A stretch of DNA of 55,700 nucleotides from Bacteroidota bacterium (GTDB lineage Bacteria; Bacteroidota; Bacteroidia; Chitinophagales; Chitinophagaceae), in assembly GCA_005884665.1 (NCBI GenBank), contig VBAT01000006.1, positions 146,412 to 202,111 on the forward strand, read 5' to 3'. Shown in pieces: positions 1 through 7,296 of this stretch. Made by a program: the position numbers and the translations under genes. Within the stretch, counting starts at the first letter, position 1, and each line of letters starts with the position of its first letter. Below the pieces are notes generated by a model. It did not search any database, was not told where the DNA came from, and worked only from the letters and a program-made list of their open reading frames with translations.

Positions 1-921
1 CACCATCCATTTGTTCTCAAATTTACCGGCTAATTGTACAGGATCCCATTCGGTACTTCCGTAGATGATGGCTGTTGCCGAGGTCACCACCACACCAACG
101 AAGGCAAACAGTGTCATTGAAGGAGGAAGCCCGATGGCCTGCCCGCTTACCTGTGCTTTCTGGCTTTTTGCATACCGCGTAAAATCCGGGATGTTCAATG
201 AAAGTGTGGCCCAGAATCCTACAACTGCTGTCAACGCCGGTAAAAAAAACTTAAAGAACGAAGAGGTAGTTGTAAACTTTGAAGGCTCATCAAGTATTGG
301 TCCCAGGCCTTTAGCAGCTGTCACGGCCCATGCAAACAGTGCCAGTGCAGCAAGGGGAAGAAAGATCGCCTTGAATACGAGCAATTTTCTTATGCTTTCA
401 ACACCTTTATAAACAATAAACATATTTAACAGCCAGAATGCGAGAAAACATATTACCGGTATAGTTTGCGGAAATAAAGTTGCAGTGTTAATGTGCGCCA
501 GTGAAGGATCCCAGGCCCTGATCAAATTATACAATGAAGCCCCGCCGATCCAGGTTTGAATGCCAAACCAGCCACAGGCAACAATGGCCCTTAGCATAGC
601 TGGTATGTTTGCCCCGCGGACTCCAAAACTCGCTCTTGCAAAAACAGGAAATGGTATTCCATATTTAGCCCCGGCATGACCATTTAGCAACATTGGTATC
701 AAAACGATCGCGTTGCCGATAAATATGGTAAGTATCGCCTGCCACCAATTCATTCCCTGGTTGATCATGGAACTTGCCATGGTATACGTCGGAATACAAA
801 GACTCATGCTTATCCATAGTGCCGCATAGTTCCAGGTACCCCATTTCCTCTTTGCCTGTGGAATCGGAGCAAGATCTTCGTTGATGAGCGAGGAGTTGTA
901 TATGTCTTTGTTTTCGTTCAT
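1..921 (-). CDS. NCS1-family nucleobase:cation symporter (C-terminus beyond window edge)
   Basis: An open frame runs on the minus strand from an ATG at 919-921 to the left edge with no stop, giving about 307 residues, so the C-terminus lies outside. The protein opens with a charged stretch (MNENKDIYNSSLINEDLAPI), then RKWGTWNYAALWISM, the usual entry to TM1 of NCS1 (Mhp1-type) permeases. Repeated hydrophobic segments follow, with GWFGIQTWIGG in TM3 and SLNIPDFTRYAKS, the conserved NCS1 core motif. Family members import uracil, allantoin, hydantoins or related bases with Na+ or H+ across the inner membrane. The aminotransferase and semialdehyde dehydrogenase upstream on the same strand suggest a pyrimidine or beta-alanine substrate, but the substrate is inference. 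The short plus-strand frames here are shadows. Confidence 0.9.
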   Translation of the reverse strand, partial: MNENKDIYNSSLINEDLAPIPQAKRKWGTWNYAALWISMSLCIPTYTMASSMINQGMNWWQAILTIFIGNAIVLIPMLLNGHAGAKYGIPFPVFARASFGVRGANIPAMLRAIVACGWFGIQTWIGGASLYNLIRAWDPSLAHINTATLFPQTIPVICFLAFWLLNMFIVYKGVESIRKLLVFKAIFLPLAALALFAWAVTAAKGLGPILDEPSKFTTTSSFFKFFLPALTAVVGFWATLSLNIPDFTRYAKSQKAQVSGQAIGLPPSMTLFAFVGVVVTSATAIIYGSTEWDPVQLAGKFENKWMV

Positions 922-929
922 ATTTTTTT

Positions 930-952
930 AGAACACGGATGGCACGGATTTC
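930..952 (+). repeat. Left inverted copy of ACGGAT-type repeat
   Basis: AGAACACGGATGGCACGGAT lies 8 nt upstream of the transporter start codon. It matches the reverse complement of the repeat at 1435-1474 (GAACACAGATGACACGGAT), so the two copies face each other across the GxxExxY gene. Similar ATCCGTG units occur in tandem at 35994-36080. Confidence 0.7.
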
Positions 953-972
953 AATAATCGCTACTGTTTTTA

Positions 973-1392
973 CTATTGCAGCGGAGTTATGCGTGTGGTG
1001 TGCCACTCTTTTTTTTCGTTGTCATAAATTTTTCTTCTTATTCTTTCAGGCTTTTTTCCGAAATTCAAAAGAAGTCCCACTTCAATATCGGTCGCTTTTA
1101 AATAATTAATTAGTTGAAACTCGTTATCGCTTACGAGAATTTCGTTTGCCTTTAGTTCACAAATAACAAGATTGTCGACAATAAGGTCTGATCCAAAATC
1201 GCCGACCACATGGTTTTTATAATGAACAAGAATTCTCTTTTGCCTTTCAACTTTAAAGTCCATTTCAGTTAGTTCTATATCCAAGGCATTCTCATAAACC
1301 TTCTCCAGAAAACCATAACCGAGGGTATTGTAGACTTTATAAAAAGCTTTAATGATTTGGTCCGTTATCTGCTGATGTTTCATGTCGCTCAT
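973..1392 (-). CDS. GxxExxY family protein (PD-(D/E)XK nuclease-like)
   Basis: This 139-residue protein carries the family signature as GFLEKVY at residues 27-33. Beyond it are D69 in SDLIVD, the E79-L-K81 pair in ICELKA and a downstream FQLINYL. E30, D69 and E79-x-K81 fit the usual spacing of a PD-(D/E)XK nuclease core, the fold assigned to this family (PF13366). The biochemical function of the family is not established. The start could be the ATG at 1390-1392 or the one at 1381-1383. The gene sits alone between the aminotransferase and the transporter, bracketed by inverted repeats, and looks like an insertion into a catabolic gene set. Confidence 0.85.
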   Translation of the reverse strand: MSDMKHQQITDQIIKAFYKVYNTLGYGFLEKVYENALDIELTEMDFKVERQKRILVHYKNHVVGDFGSDLIVDNLVICELKANEILVSDNEFQLINYLKATDIEVGLLLNFGKKPERIRRKIYDNEKKEWHTTRITPLQ

Positions 1393-1434
1393 TTTTCACT
1401 ATGAGAAAAGGGCTAGAAAAAATTACCAACAGGT

Positions 1435-1474
1435 AATCCGTGAACATCGGTCTGATCCGTGTCATCTGTGTTCC
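1435..1474 (-). repeat. Right inverted copy of ACGGAT-type repeat, overlapping an aminotransferase stop
   Basis: On the plus strand this reads AATCCGTGAAC...GATCCGTGTCATCTGTGTTCC; its reverse complement matches 930-952. The last codons of the aminotransferase (E-H-R-stop) lie inside the repeat, so the repeat appears to supply that gene's C-terminal residues and stop codon. Confidence 0.7.
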
Positions 1475-2844
1475 ATCTCTCCGTCGGCTATCGAAATAGC
1501 TTCGCTGATGATGGCTAATCCTTCATCGATTTGTTCTTTCGTTATGATCAGTGGCGGTGCCACAAATATGTAACTCCACCTCACAAATGTGTACATGCCC
1601 AACCCTTTGATCTTCGCCGCGACTTTATTCATCACAGCCATTTCATCTGGTTTTGCATTAAATGGGGCCATCGGTTCTTTTGTCTTCCTGTCCTTCACCA
1701 GTTCGATGCAACCCAGCAACCCGGTGTTCCTGAAATCACCAATGCTTTTATGTTTTTGTCTTAATTTCTCAACCTGGGCTTCCATGTATTTACCCATTGC
1801 TTCGGCATTCTGTATCAAATTATCGTCTTCATAGATCTTCAGCATTTCGAGGGCAGCAGCACAACTGACCGGGTGAGCGGAATAGGTGAGACCAAGCGGT
1901 AATACCGCATCATCGTATTTGGCAGCGATCTTATCCGATACCATTAAACAACCAAGCGGCAGATATCCCGAAGTAAGTCCCTTTGCCATACAGATCATAT
2001 CGGGAATGATATCATGATGCTGGAATCCGAACCATTTGCCGGTTCTTCCAAATCCACTCATCACTTCATCCATGATGAGCAGTATGCCATGCCTGTTACA
2101 CAGTTCCCGGACTACTTTCAGGTAACCTACCGGGTATTTCAAACAACCAGATGAGCCTGATTCACCTTCCAGTAAGATCGCGGCAATATTATTGGGTCCT
2201 TCATACGTTATTAGTCTTTCCAATGAAGCGGCGGTTTCTTTCAGTAAGTTCTCTTCACCGTATTCCCAGCGGTATAGATAAGGAAGATCAAAATGAACAA
2301 AATTTGGGGCCTGTTGGGCATCTGCGGGCAAACGGCGTGGATCACCACTGGCCGATATTGCTCCATAAGAAGCTCCATGATAAGACTGGTAGCGGGTCAG
2401 GATCTTATGACGACCTGTATAAAGTCTAGCCAGCTTGATAGCGTTTTCTATGGAGGTGGCGCCGCATAACGTGAAGAATGCTTTATTGAGATCGCCGGGA
2501 CAAATCTCCGCCAGTTTCTTTCCTAGGTCCCCGCGCACTTTTGTGACACAGGAAGGAGTCACATAGGTCACTTCCTGCATTTGTTTTACCACGGCTGCTG
2601 TTACCCGCTGATCAGCATGCCCGATATTCACGTTCATCAATCCCGATGAAAAATCAATATAGCGCTTGCCATCATAGTCATACAGGTAAACGCCTTTGGC
2701 GGATTTCACCGCGATAGGATTGGTATTTTTTTGTTTGCTCCAGGAGAATAGGGTGTAGTCCTGGTTATTTTGAATAACGGTCCCTCCACCTCCCGAGGGA
2801 GGATTTTCAGACTCTGATACTTTGGAGATTGTTTGTGTACTCAT
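1462..2844 (-). CDS. Class III (omega) aminotransferase, probably beta-alanine or related
   Basis: This 460-residue PLP enzyme of the class III family transfers an amino group from an omega-amino acid or amine to a keto acid in the cytoplasm. Visible motifs are LCGATSIENAIKLAR near 127-140, SYHGASYGA near 154-161, IMDEVMSGFGRTGKWFG (D259 contacts the PLP ring nitrogen) and MAKGLTSGY with Schiff-base K288. The neighbouring (methyl)malonate-semialdehyde dehydrogenase is the next step after beta-alanine or 3-aminoisobutyrate transamination, and an NCS1 transporter lies downstream, so a role in reductive pyrimidine or beta-alanine breakdown is likely (inference). Two oddities: residues 9-22 (VSESENPPSGGGGT) are encoded by a GC-rich palindromic repeat related to the one inside miaB, and the last three residues come from a second repeat type. 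Confidence 0.85.
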   Translation of the reverse strand: MSTQTISKVSESENPPSGGGGTVIQNNQDYTLFSWSKQKNTNPIAVKSAKGVYLYDYDGKRYIDFSSGLMNVNIGHADQRVTAAVVKQMQEVTYVTPSCVTKVRGDLGKKLAEICPGDLNKAFFTLCGATSIENAIKLARLYTGRHKILTRYQSYHGASYGAISASGDPRRLPADAQQAPNFVHFDLPYLYRWEYGEENLLKETAASLERLITYEGPNNIAAILLEGESGSSGCLKYPVGYLKVVRELCNRHGILLIMDEVMSGFGRTGKWFGFQHHDIIPDMICMAKGLTSGYLPLGCLMVSDKIAAKYDDAVLPLGLTYSAHPVSCAAALEMLKIYEDDNLIQNAEAMGKYMEAQVEKLRQKHKSIGDFRNTGLLGCIELVKDRKTKEPMAPFNAKPDEMAVMNKVAAKIKGLGMYTFVRWSYIFVAPPLIITKEQIDEGLAIISEAISIADGEMEHR

Positions 2845-2976
2845 GTATTATCTGTTATAATGTTTTATTTTTTATGTTGCCGGCTGCATTACTATCCTGA
2901 GCTTGGCGAAGGATATGCTTCATTGTGTCCCTTTCCAACGTTCGGTAATTCTACTCAGCTAAAACAGAACCAGCTC

Positions 2977-3468
2977 TCAGGCTGAGTCGTTAAATCTTAT
3001 CTGGATGAATTCTAAAGCATCCATATCAAAGATGGCTTGCCAGTAGGTTGGACCACCGTCACGAACCATCACCGGGTCATTTTTCCAATTATTGCGTCTA
3101 AGTTCAGGATCTGATTTAGGGTCATTATAAAATGCATTAATGTAAATGTATTTCTTCTCGTTGATGATAAAGCCGCTATACTGGAAAGCAAACGCTGCAA
3201 GATTGTTAACTGATATTTCTTGTGATTTGAGCTTTAATACCTTTTTAAAATTATTCTCGAGCTTTTCAAGGTCGGACAATCGAATATCCCAATATCCGGT
3301 AATAGCTTGTTGTTGACCATTGGCAGCTCGTCTGCACATATATTCACGTTTAGACGAATTAATGATCGTGCTATGTGCAGGCTTAAAATAATTATCCTGG
3401 CCTATAGCCGTCAAATAGCCGGCTACGACAATGAAAAGCGCGGGAAATATTTTTTTCAAATTATCCAT
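2977..3468 (-). CDS. Hypothetical exported protein
   Basis: I do not recognise this 163-residue protein. It starts MDNLKK and has a hydrophobic stretch (IFPALFIVVAGYLTAIG) ending in a plausible signal-peptidase site before QDNYFKP, so it is probably secreted or periplasmic. The mature part is mixed alpha/beta with many aromatic residues (YIYINAFYNDPKSD, DGGPTYWQAIFD); no metal or catalytic motif is evident. A single gene between the aminotransferase and the dehydrogenase, it is preceded by a CCCCTCC repeat at 3501-3529. Its position inside a catabolic cluster may be incidental. Confidence 0.7.
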   Translation of the reverse strand: MDNLKKIFPALFIVVAGYLTAIGQDNYFKPAHSTIINSSKREYMCRRAANGQQQAITGYWDIRLSDLEKLENNFKKVLKLKSQEISVNNLAAFAFQYSGFIINEKKYIYINAFYNDPKSDPELRRNNWKNDPVMVRDGGPTYWQAIFDMDALEFIQIRFNDSA

Positions 3469-3500
3469 GTCACGTCAGTTAACTAGAGAGTGCATTTAAG

Positions 3501-3529
3501 CCCCTCCTTTGGAGGGGTTGGGGAGGCCG
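3501..3529 (+). repeat. CCCCTCC/GGAGGGG palindromic repeat
   Basis: CCCCTCCTTTGGAGGGG forms a perfect 7-bp stem with a 3-nt loop, followed by TTGGGGAGGCC. It lies directly after the stop codon of the dehydrogenase. The same core, CCCCTCCTTTGGAGGGGCT, occurs inside miaB, and a degenerate copy lies in the aminotransferase N-terminus. It could act as a transcript-end hairpin here, though no T-tract follows. Confidence 0.75.
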
Positions 3530-3532
3530 TCA

Positions 3533-4990
3533 TTAACTCATCCAATTCACTCCCGCTTCCGGGTTCCATTTGGTCGTCGACTTCTTCAGCTTCGTCCAAA
3601 ATTCTATGGAGCTTTTCCCGGTGATATCGCCTACTCCAAACTTGCTTTCATTCCATCCGCCGAATGAAAATGGTTCCCTGGGAACAGGCACACCCACGTT
3701 GACACCGATCATACCGGCACTTGCCCTGTCGATGATGTATCTGGCCATACCACCGTTTTGCGTAAATACAGAAGCCGCATTACCGTATGGACTTGCATTT
3801 TCGATGGCCAGGGCTTCGTCAACTGTTTTGGTACGCATAATGGAGATAACGGGGCCGAATATTTCCTCCGTTGCCACAGCCATATCGGGCTTTACATAAT
3901 CGATGACGGTAGGACCTACATAAGTTCCGTTCTCCTTGCCTTTTACTTTTGTGTTTCTTCCATCCACCAATATTTTAGCTCCCTGTTTTTCAGCTTCGGT
4001 TATATATCCCTCGATCCTTTCTTTTGATTCGCGGCTGATCACTGCCCCCAGGTTTTCACCTGGAACTATCTTTTTTGCTTCCTCGCATATCTTGTCGATG
4101 ATATGATCTACGTTGCCGACACCAACCATCGCGCTGGCTGCCATACATCGTTGTCCTGCGCAACCACTCATAGATGCTGCTACGTTCTGTGCCGTCATCC
4201 CCGGAATAGCATCCGGCAACACCATCAGGTGATTTTTGGCCCCACCCAGCGACAAACATCTTTTATAGTTAGAAGTAGCCCGTTGGTAAACGATCTTAGC
4301 AACTTTAGTTGACCCCACAAATGAAACCGCTTCTATACCCGGATGATCGCAGATGGCCGTTACGATCTCGCTGTCGCCGTTGACAATGTTAAATACGCCG
4401 TCGGGCAGTCCTGCCTCCTTTAACAATGCAGCTAACCTTGCAGAACTCAACGGAACTTTTTCCGAAGGTTTAAGTATCATACAATTCCCAAGTGCTACAG
4501 CATTCGGGATCGTCCAATTGGGAACCATGCTCGGGAAATTAAATGGCACAATGGATGCAACAACACCCAACGCCACATGCTCTGTTCTGCATTCAACTCC
4601 TCTACTGACTTCAAGCACTTCACCTGTTACCAGTTGTGGCAGCGATACGGCGAACTCGGTAAGCTCAATACTTTTTTCAATTTCCGCCACAGCTTCAATA
4701 TAGGTTTTACCGTTTTCTTCCTGCACAAGTTCAGCGAGCTCTTTCATATTTTTTTCCAGCAAATACTTGTAGCGGAAAAAAACCTGTACTCTCTCTTTGA
4801 TCGGCATCCGGCTCCAGGCTGGAAAGGCTGCTTTGGCAGCTTTTACGGCTTCATCCAGGTCTTTGGAGGTCGACATCGGCACATCCGATAAATGCCGGCC
4901 ATCGATAGGAGATATCACCGGTATTGTTCGGGCGGAAGAAGAAGCAACAAATTGACCGTTGACATAATTCGTAAGAGCGGGGTATTTCAT
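3533..4990 (-). CDS. mmsA: CoA-acylating (methyl)malonate-semialdehyde dehydrogenase
   Basis: A full-length 485-residue aldehyde dehydrogenase (PF00171). The catalytic cysteine is C282 in AGQRCMA. NFPSMVPNW near 151-159 matches the substrate/CoA channel, and LGGAKNH at 248-254 is the hallmark of the MMSDH subfamily, which lacks the general-base glutamate of other ALDHs. EIFGPV is also present. The enzyme converts methylmalonate or malonate semialdehyde plus CoA and NAD+ to propionyl- or acetyl-CoA plus CO2 in the cytoplasm. With the omega-aminotransferase it forms a plausible beta-alanine/3-aminoisobutyrate route. The family also works in valine and myo-inositol catabolism, but no partner genes for those are visible. 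Confidence 0.9.
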   Translation of the reverse strand: MKYPALTNYVNGQFVASSSARTIPVISPIDGRHLSDVPMSTSKDLDEAVKAAKAAFPAWSRMPIKERVQVFFRYKYLLEKNMKELAELVQEENGKTYIEAVAEIEKSIELTEFAVSLPQLVTGEVLEVSRGVECRTEHVALGVVASIVPFNFPSMVPNWTIPNAVALGNCMILKPSEKVPLSSARLAALLKEAGLPDGVFNIVNGDSEIVTAICDHPGIEAVSFVGSTKVAKIVYQRATSNYKRCLSLGGAKNHLMVLPDAIPGMTAQNVAASMSGCAGQRCMAASAMVGVGNVDHIIDKICEEAKKIVPGENLGAVISRESKERIEGYITEAEKQGAKILVDGRNTKVKGKENGTYVGPTVIDYVKPDMAVATEEIFGPVISIMRTKTVDEALAIENASPYGNAASVFTQNGGMARYIIDRASAGMIGVNVGVPVPREPFSFGGWNESKFGVGDITGKSSIEFWTKLKKSTTKWNPEAGVNWMS

Positions 4991-5134
4991 GAAACTATTT
5001 TTTATGTTAGCCCTGTGGCTTTATAATATTTGTTTTGAACCGGCCAGTGTATTGACCGGGCTATGATTGGTATAATTGCCAACTATAAATATACTTATTT
5101 TGACGAAGTTTGCAAGCTAAAGACTTCTAATTCA

Positions 5135-5722
5135 ATGACACCTGAAAGAAAGGACAAGATCACTTCGGTATTGGATAAAAGACAGGACGACATCACGGTT
5201 GTGTTGGAAAATGTATTTGATCCGCATAACATATCAGCGGTGATGCGGAGCTGCGATGCGGTAGGCATACAGGATATCTATATACTCAATACAAAAATAC
5301 CCAGGCATAAAAAATGGGGGGCCAAAAGTTCTTCCAGTGCCGCCAAATGGCTGACCATTCACCAATTTGAAAATGCAGAGGAATGTTTTTCGGTTCTCCG
5401 GAAGACCTATTCTAAAATTTTAACCACTCATTTAAGCACTGATGCAGTAGATTTATATTCGGTTGATCTGACCCGTAGCGTAGCCCTTGTTTTTGGAAAT
5501 GAGCATTCGGGTGTAAGCGATGAAATAAGGGCGCTGGCCGATGGAAATTTCATTATACCACAGTCAGGCATCATTCGCTCCTTGAATATCAGCGTGGCTT
5601 GTGCGGTGAGTTTATATGAAGCCTTCCGGCAAAAAGCAGAAGCCGGTCACTACCGGCAACGAAAACTGGATGAAACACGGTATAAGCTATTGTCTGATGA
5701 ATGGGGCTTGAAAGAATTTTGA
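5135..5722 (+). CDS. trmH: SpoU/TrmH-family tRNA 2'-O-methyltransferase
   Basis: A SPOUT methyltransferase with all three SpoU motifs: motif 1 DPHNISAVMRSCDAVG, motif 2 GNEHSGVSDEI and motif 3 IPQSGIIRSLNISVACAVSL. The sequence from MTPERKDKITSVLDKRQDDI lines up with the N-terminus of TrmH (tRNA Gm18), so I place the start at 5135 (195 aa). An in-frame ATG at 5063 would add 24 residues that do not look like part of the family. By family the enzyme uses S-adenosylmethionine to methylate the 2'-OH of a tRNA guanosine, usually G18. It stands divergent from mmsA and is followed on the same strand by a thioredoxin-like gene. Confidence 0.85.
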   Translation: MTPERKDKITSVLDKRQDDITVVLENVFDPHNISAVMRSCDAVGIQDIYILNTKIPRHKKWGAKSSSSAAKWLTIHQFENAEECFSVLRKTYSKILTTHLSTDAVDLYSVDLTRSVALVFGNEHSGVSDEIRALADGNFIIPQSGIIRSLNISVACAVSLYEAFRQKAEAGHYRQRKLDETRYKLLSDEWGLKEF

Positions 5723-5800
5723 ACATGCCTGCTATTGCGCAAGCGACCGGAGACCGGTAGGCAGGTGTCGAATTTAAAACTTAAAACTTGCAACTTTATC

Positions 5801-6283
5801 GTGCTAAAATCATTTATCATATTCCTTGTCCTGCTTATCGGTATCGAAGGGTATTCCCAGGCAATAAAAAAAATCAAGGCTACTGAGCTGGAAAAAACGA
5901 TTAAAGAAAGTCGAACACCGTTGATCGTGAGCTTTTGGGCAACGTTTTGCGTTCCCTGCATACAGGAAATACCCTATCTTGAAAGATTGGTGAAGCAGCA
6001 TGAGAAGGACAGCATAAAATTATTGTTGGTGAGCCTTGACTTGCAGGAAGATTATGTTAAGATCAGGCCACTTGCTTCGCAGAAGAAATTTAGTTCGCCA
6101 ATTGTCTGGCTGAATGAAACCAACGCGGATTATTTCTGTCCTAAAGTAGACAGCTCATGGTCAGGCGCCATTCCTGCGACACTTTTCATAAACAACAAAA
6201 CAGGGTACCGGAAATTTTACGAAGAACAGATAAAAGAAGCCCAGCTTGAAAAAGAGATCATGGCTATACTTGGCTCCCGGTAA
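5801..6283 (+). CDS. TlpA-like exported thioredoxin-fold protein
   Basis: After a signal peptide (FIIFLVLLIGIEGYSQA) comes a thioredoxin-like domain with active site WATFCVPC (a CxxC pair) and a cis-Pro region near AIPATLFINNK. Such proteins are periplasmic thiol reductants or oxidoreductases. A GTG at 5801 places the signal peptide right at the N-terminus. A longer frame from a TTG at 5735 would add 22 residues translated from a palindromic GGTAGGCAGG-type repeat, which I treat as non-coding. The gene lies about 80 nt after trmH and may be cotranscribed with it. Its partner is not evident. Confidence 0.75.
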   Translation: MLKSFIIFLVLLIGIEGYSQAIKKIKATELEKTIKESRTPLIVSFWATFCVPCIQEIPYLERLVKQHEKDSIKLLLVSLDLQEDYVKIRPLASQKKFSSPIVWLNETNADYFCPKVDSSWSGAIPATLFINNKTGYRKFYEEQIKEAQLEKEIMAILGSR

Positions 6284-6292
6284 GCAACCGGG

Positions 6293-6496
6293 TTAAGCAG
6301 TTTCTTCTTTTTCCCGTTCCAGTTCCTGCCTGGCTTTAACCAGCAGATGCAGACAATAGATACCGGCGGTAAGGCTGATCACGGACAATATTAATCCGGT
6401 TACGCTTTGCGACTGGATTGCATATGCAAGCGAACAACCTACCAATACCATAAAAATTAAAGTGACAAGCACTGTGATGTGTGGGCGGGCGATCAT
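6293..6496 (-). CDS. Small two-TM membrane protein, hypothetical
   Basis: Starting at the ATG at 6494-6496 (MIARPHITVLV) the protein is 67 residues; a GTG at 6518-6520 would give 75. It has two hydrophobic segments (ITVLVTLIFMVLVGCSLAYAI and VTGLILSVISLTAGIYCLHLLV) followed by a charged tail (KARQELEREKEETA), typical of a small helical-hairpin inner-membrane protein. No family is recognised. It converges with the thioredoxin-like gene, the two stops being about 10 nt apart. Confidence 0.55.
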   Translation of the reverse strand: MIARPHITVLVTLIFMVLVGCSLAYAIQSQSVTGLILSVISLTAGIYCLHLLVKARQELEREKEETA

Positions 6497-6600
6497 AAGC
6501 CTAGGTTTTAATTCCCGCACCGGGGCGCGGAAAGGTTAAGTGTTGAAGTTCGGCACAAGTTGGATGCAGGCTTTTTTTATTTCCATAAAAGTTTTCATAA

Positions 6601-6635
6601 AAAAACCTGCTCCGCCGGCGGCAGAACAGGTTTTT
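6601..6635 (-). terminator. Rho-independent terminator hairpin
   Basis: AAAAACCTG at 6601-6609 pairs with CAGGTTTTT at 6627-6635 around a GC-rich inner part containing CCGCCGGCGG. The flanking A and T runs make it usable in both directions. It lies 17 nt past the stop of the thioredoxin-family gene at 6652. Confidence 0.8.
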
Positions 6636-6651
6636 GAATATAGAAGGGGTC

Positions 6652-7257
6652 TTAAAGTCGTTTGATCGAGCAGCCTACGGACCGGGTGACTTTCATCGAA
6701 ACATCTTTGCCAGACATGATCTCATCAACTGCTATTCTCAGGTGTTTACGGGTCACTTCGTCGGGTCCGTTGGAATTATCGTCGATGGCGCCATGGTAAA
6801 CCAGCTTCCCGTCTTTATTAAACAGGAAACATTCGGGGGTGCGATTGGCACCAAATGCATCAGCCATTGTGGAGTTTCTGTCGACGACATAGCTCCAGGA
6901 ATATCCGTTCTCTTTTCCATAATCTTTCATGTCATCGTATGAATCGCCACTTTCCCTGGAACCTTCATTTGAATTCAGCAGGATGACCCCGATCTGTTTA
7001 TCTGCGGCATATTTACAGATCTCGTTGGTCCGGGATTGATATTTTCTTACCACCGGGCAGGTATTACAGCTAAACATCACCAGAAGCCCGTTCTTTTTGG
7101 TAGCGTCTTTAAAAGATACTTCCTTGCCTGAAATATCTTTCATTTTTATTTCAGGCTTTGGGATAGTTGAACCGATCGGGAGCGGCTCGCCTGCTGGCTT
7201 TAATGCGAGTACTGTGAAAGCCATTACCGGCAATACTGAAAGAAATATTTTTTTCAT
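6652..7257 (-). CDS. Exported redoxin/AhpC-TSA-like thioredoxin family protein
   Basis: A 201-residue protein with a signal peptide (MKKIFLSVLPVMAFTVLAL), then a thioredoxin-like domain carrying MFSCNTCPVVRKY, whose CNTC is the redox pair, and ANRTPECFLFNKDGKLVYHG with the cis-Pro region. It ends with SVGCSIKR, a conserved tail in this subfamily that includes a third cysteine. Such proteins are probably periplasmic thiol-disulfide or peroxidase-like enzymes; the substrate is unknown. It is a single gene with its own terminator, downstream of and on the same strand as the YihY gene. Confidence 0.8.
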   Translation of the reverse strand: MKKIFLSVLPVMAFTVLALKPAGEPLPIGSTIPKPEIKMKDISGKEVSFKDATKKNGLLVMFSCNTCPVVRKYQSRTNEICKYAADKQIGVILLNSNEGSRESGDSYDDMKDYGKENGYSWSYVVDRNSTMADAFGANRTPECFLFNKDGKLVYHGAIDDNSNGPDEVTRKHLRIAVDEIMSGKDVSMKVTRSVGCSIKRL

Positions 7258-7296
7258 ATACCTGGTTTTTGCGTTCTATACAAAGTTCCGGAAAAT

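Noticed and set aside
665..1006. A 113-codon minus-strand ORF reaching into the transporter gene
   Set aside because: It lies in another frame of the NCS1 transporter, whose reading frame has clear membrane segments and family motifs.
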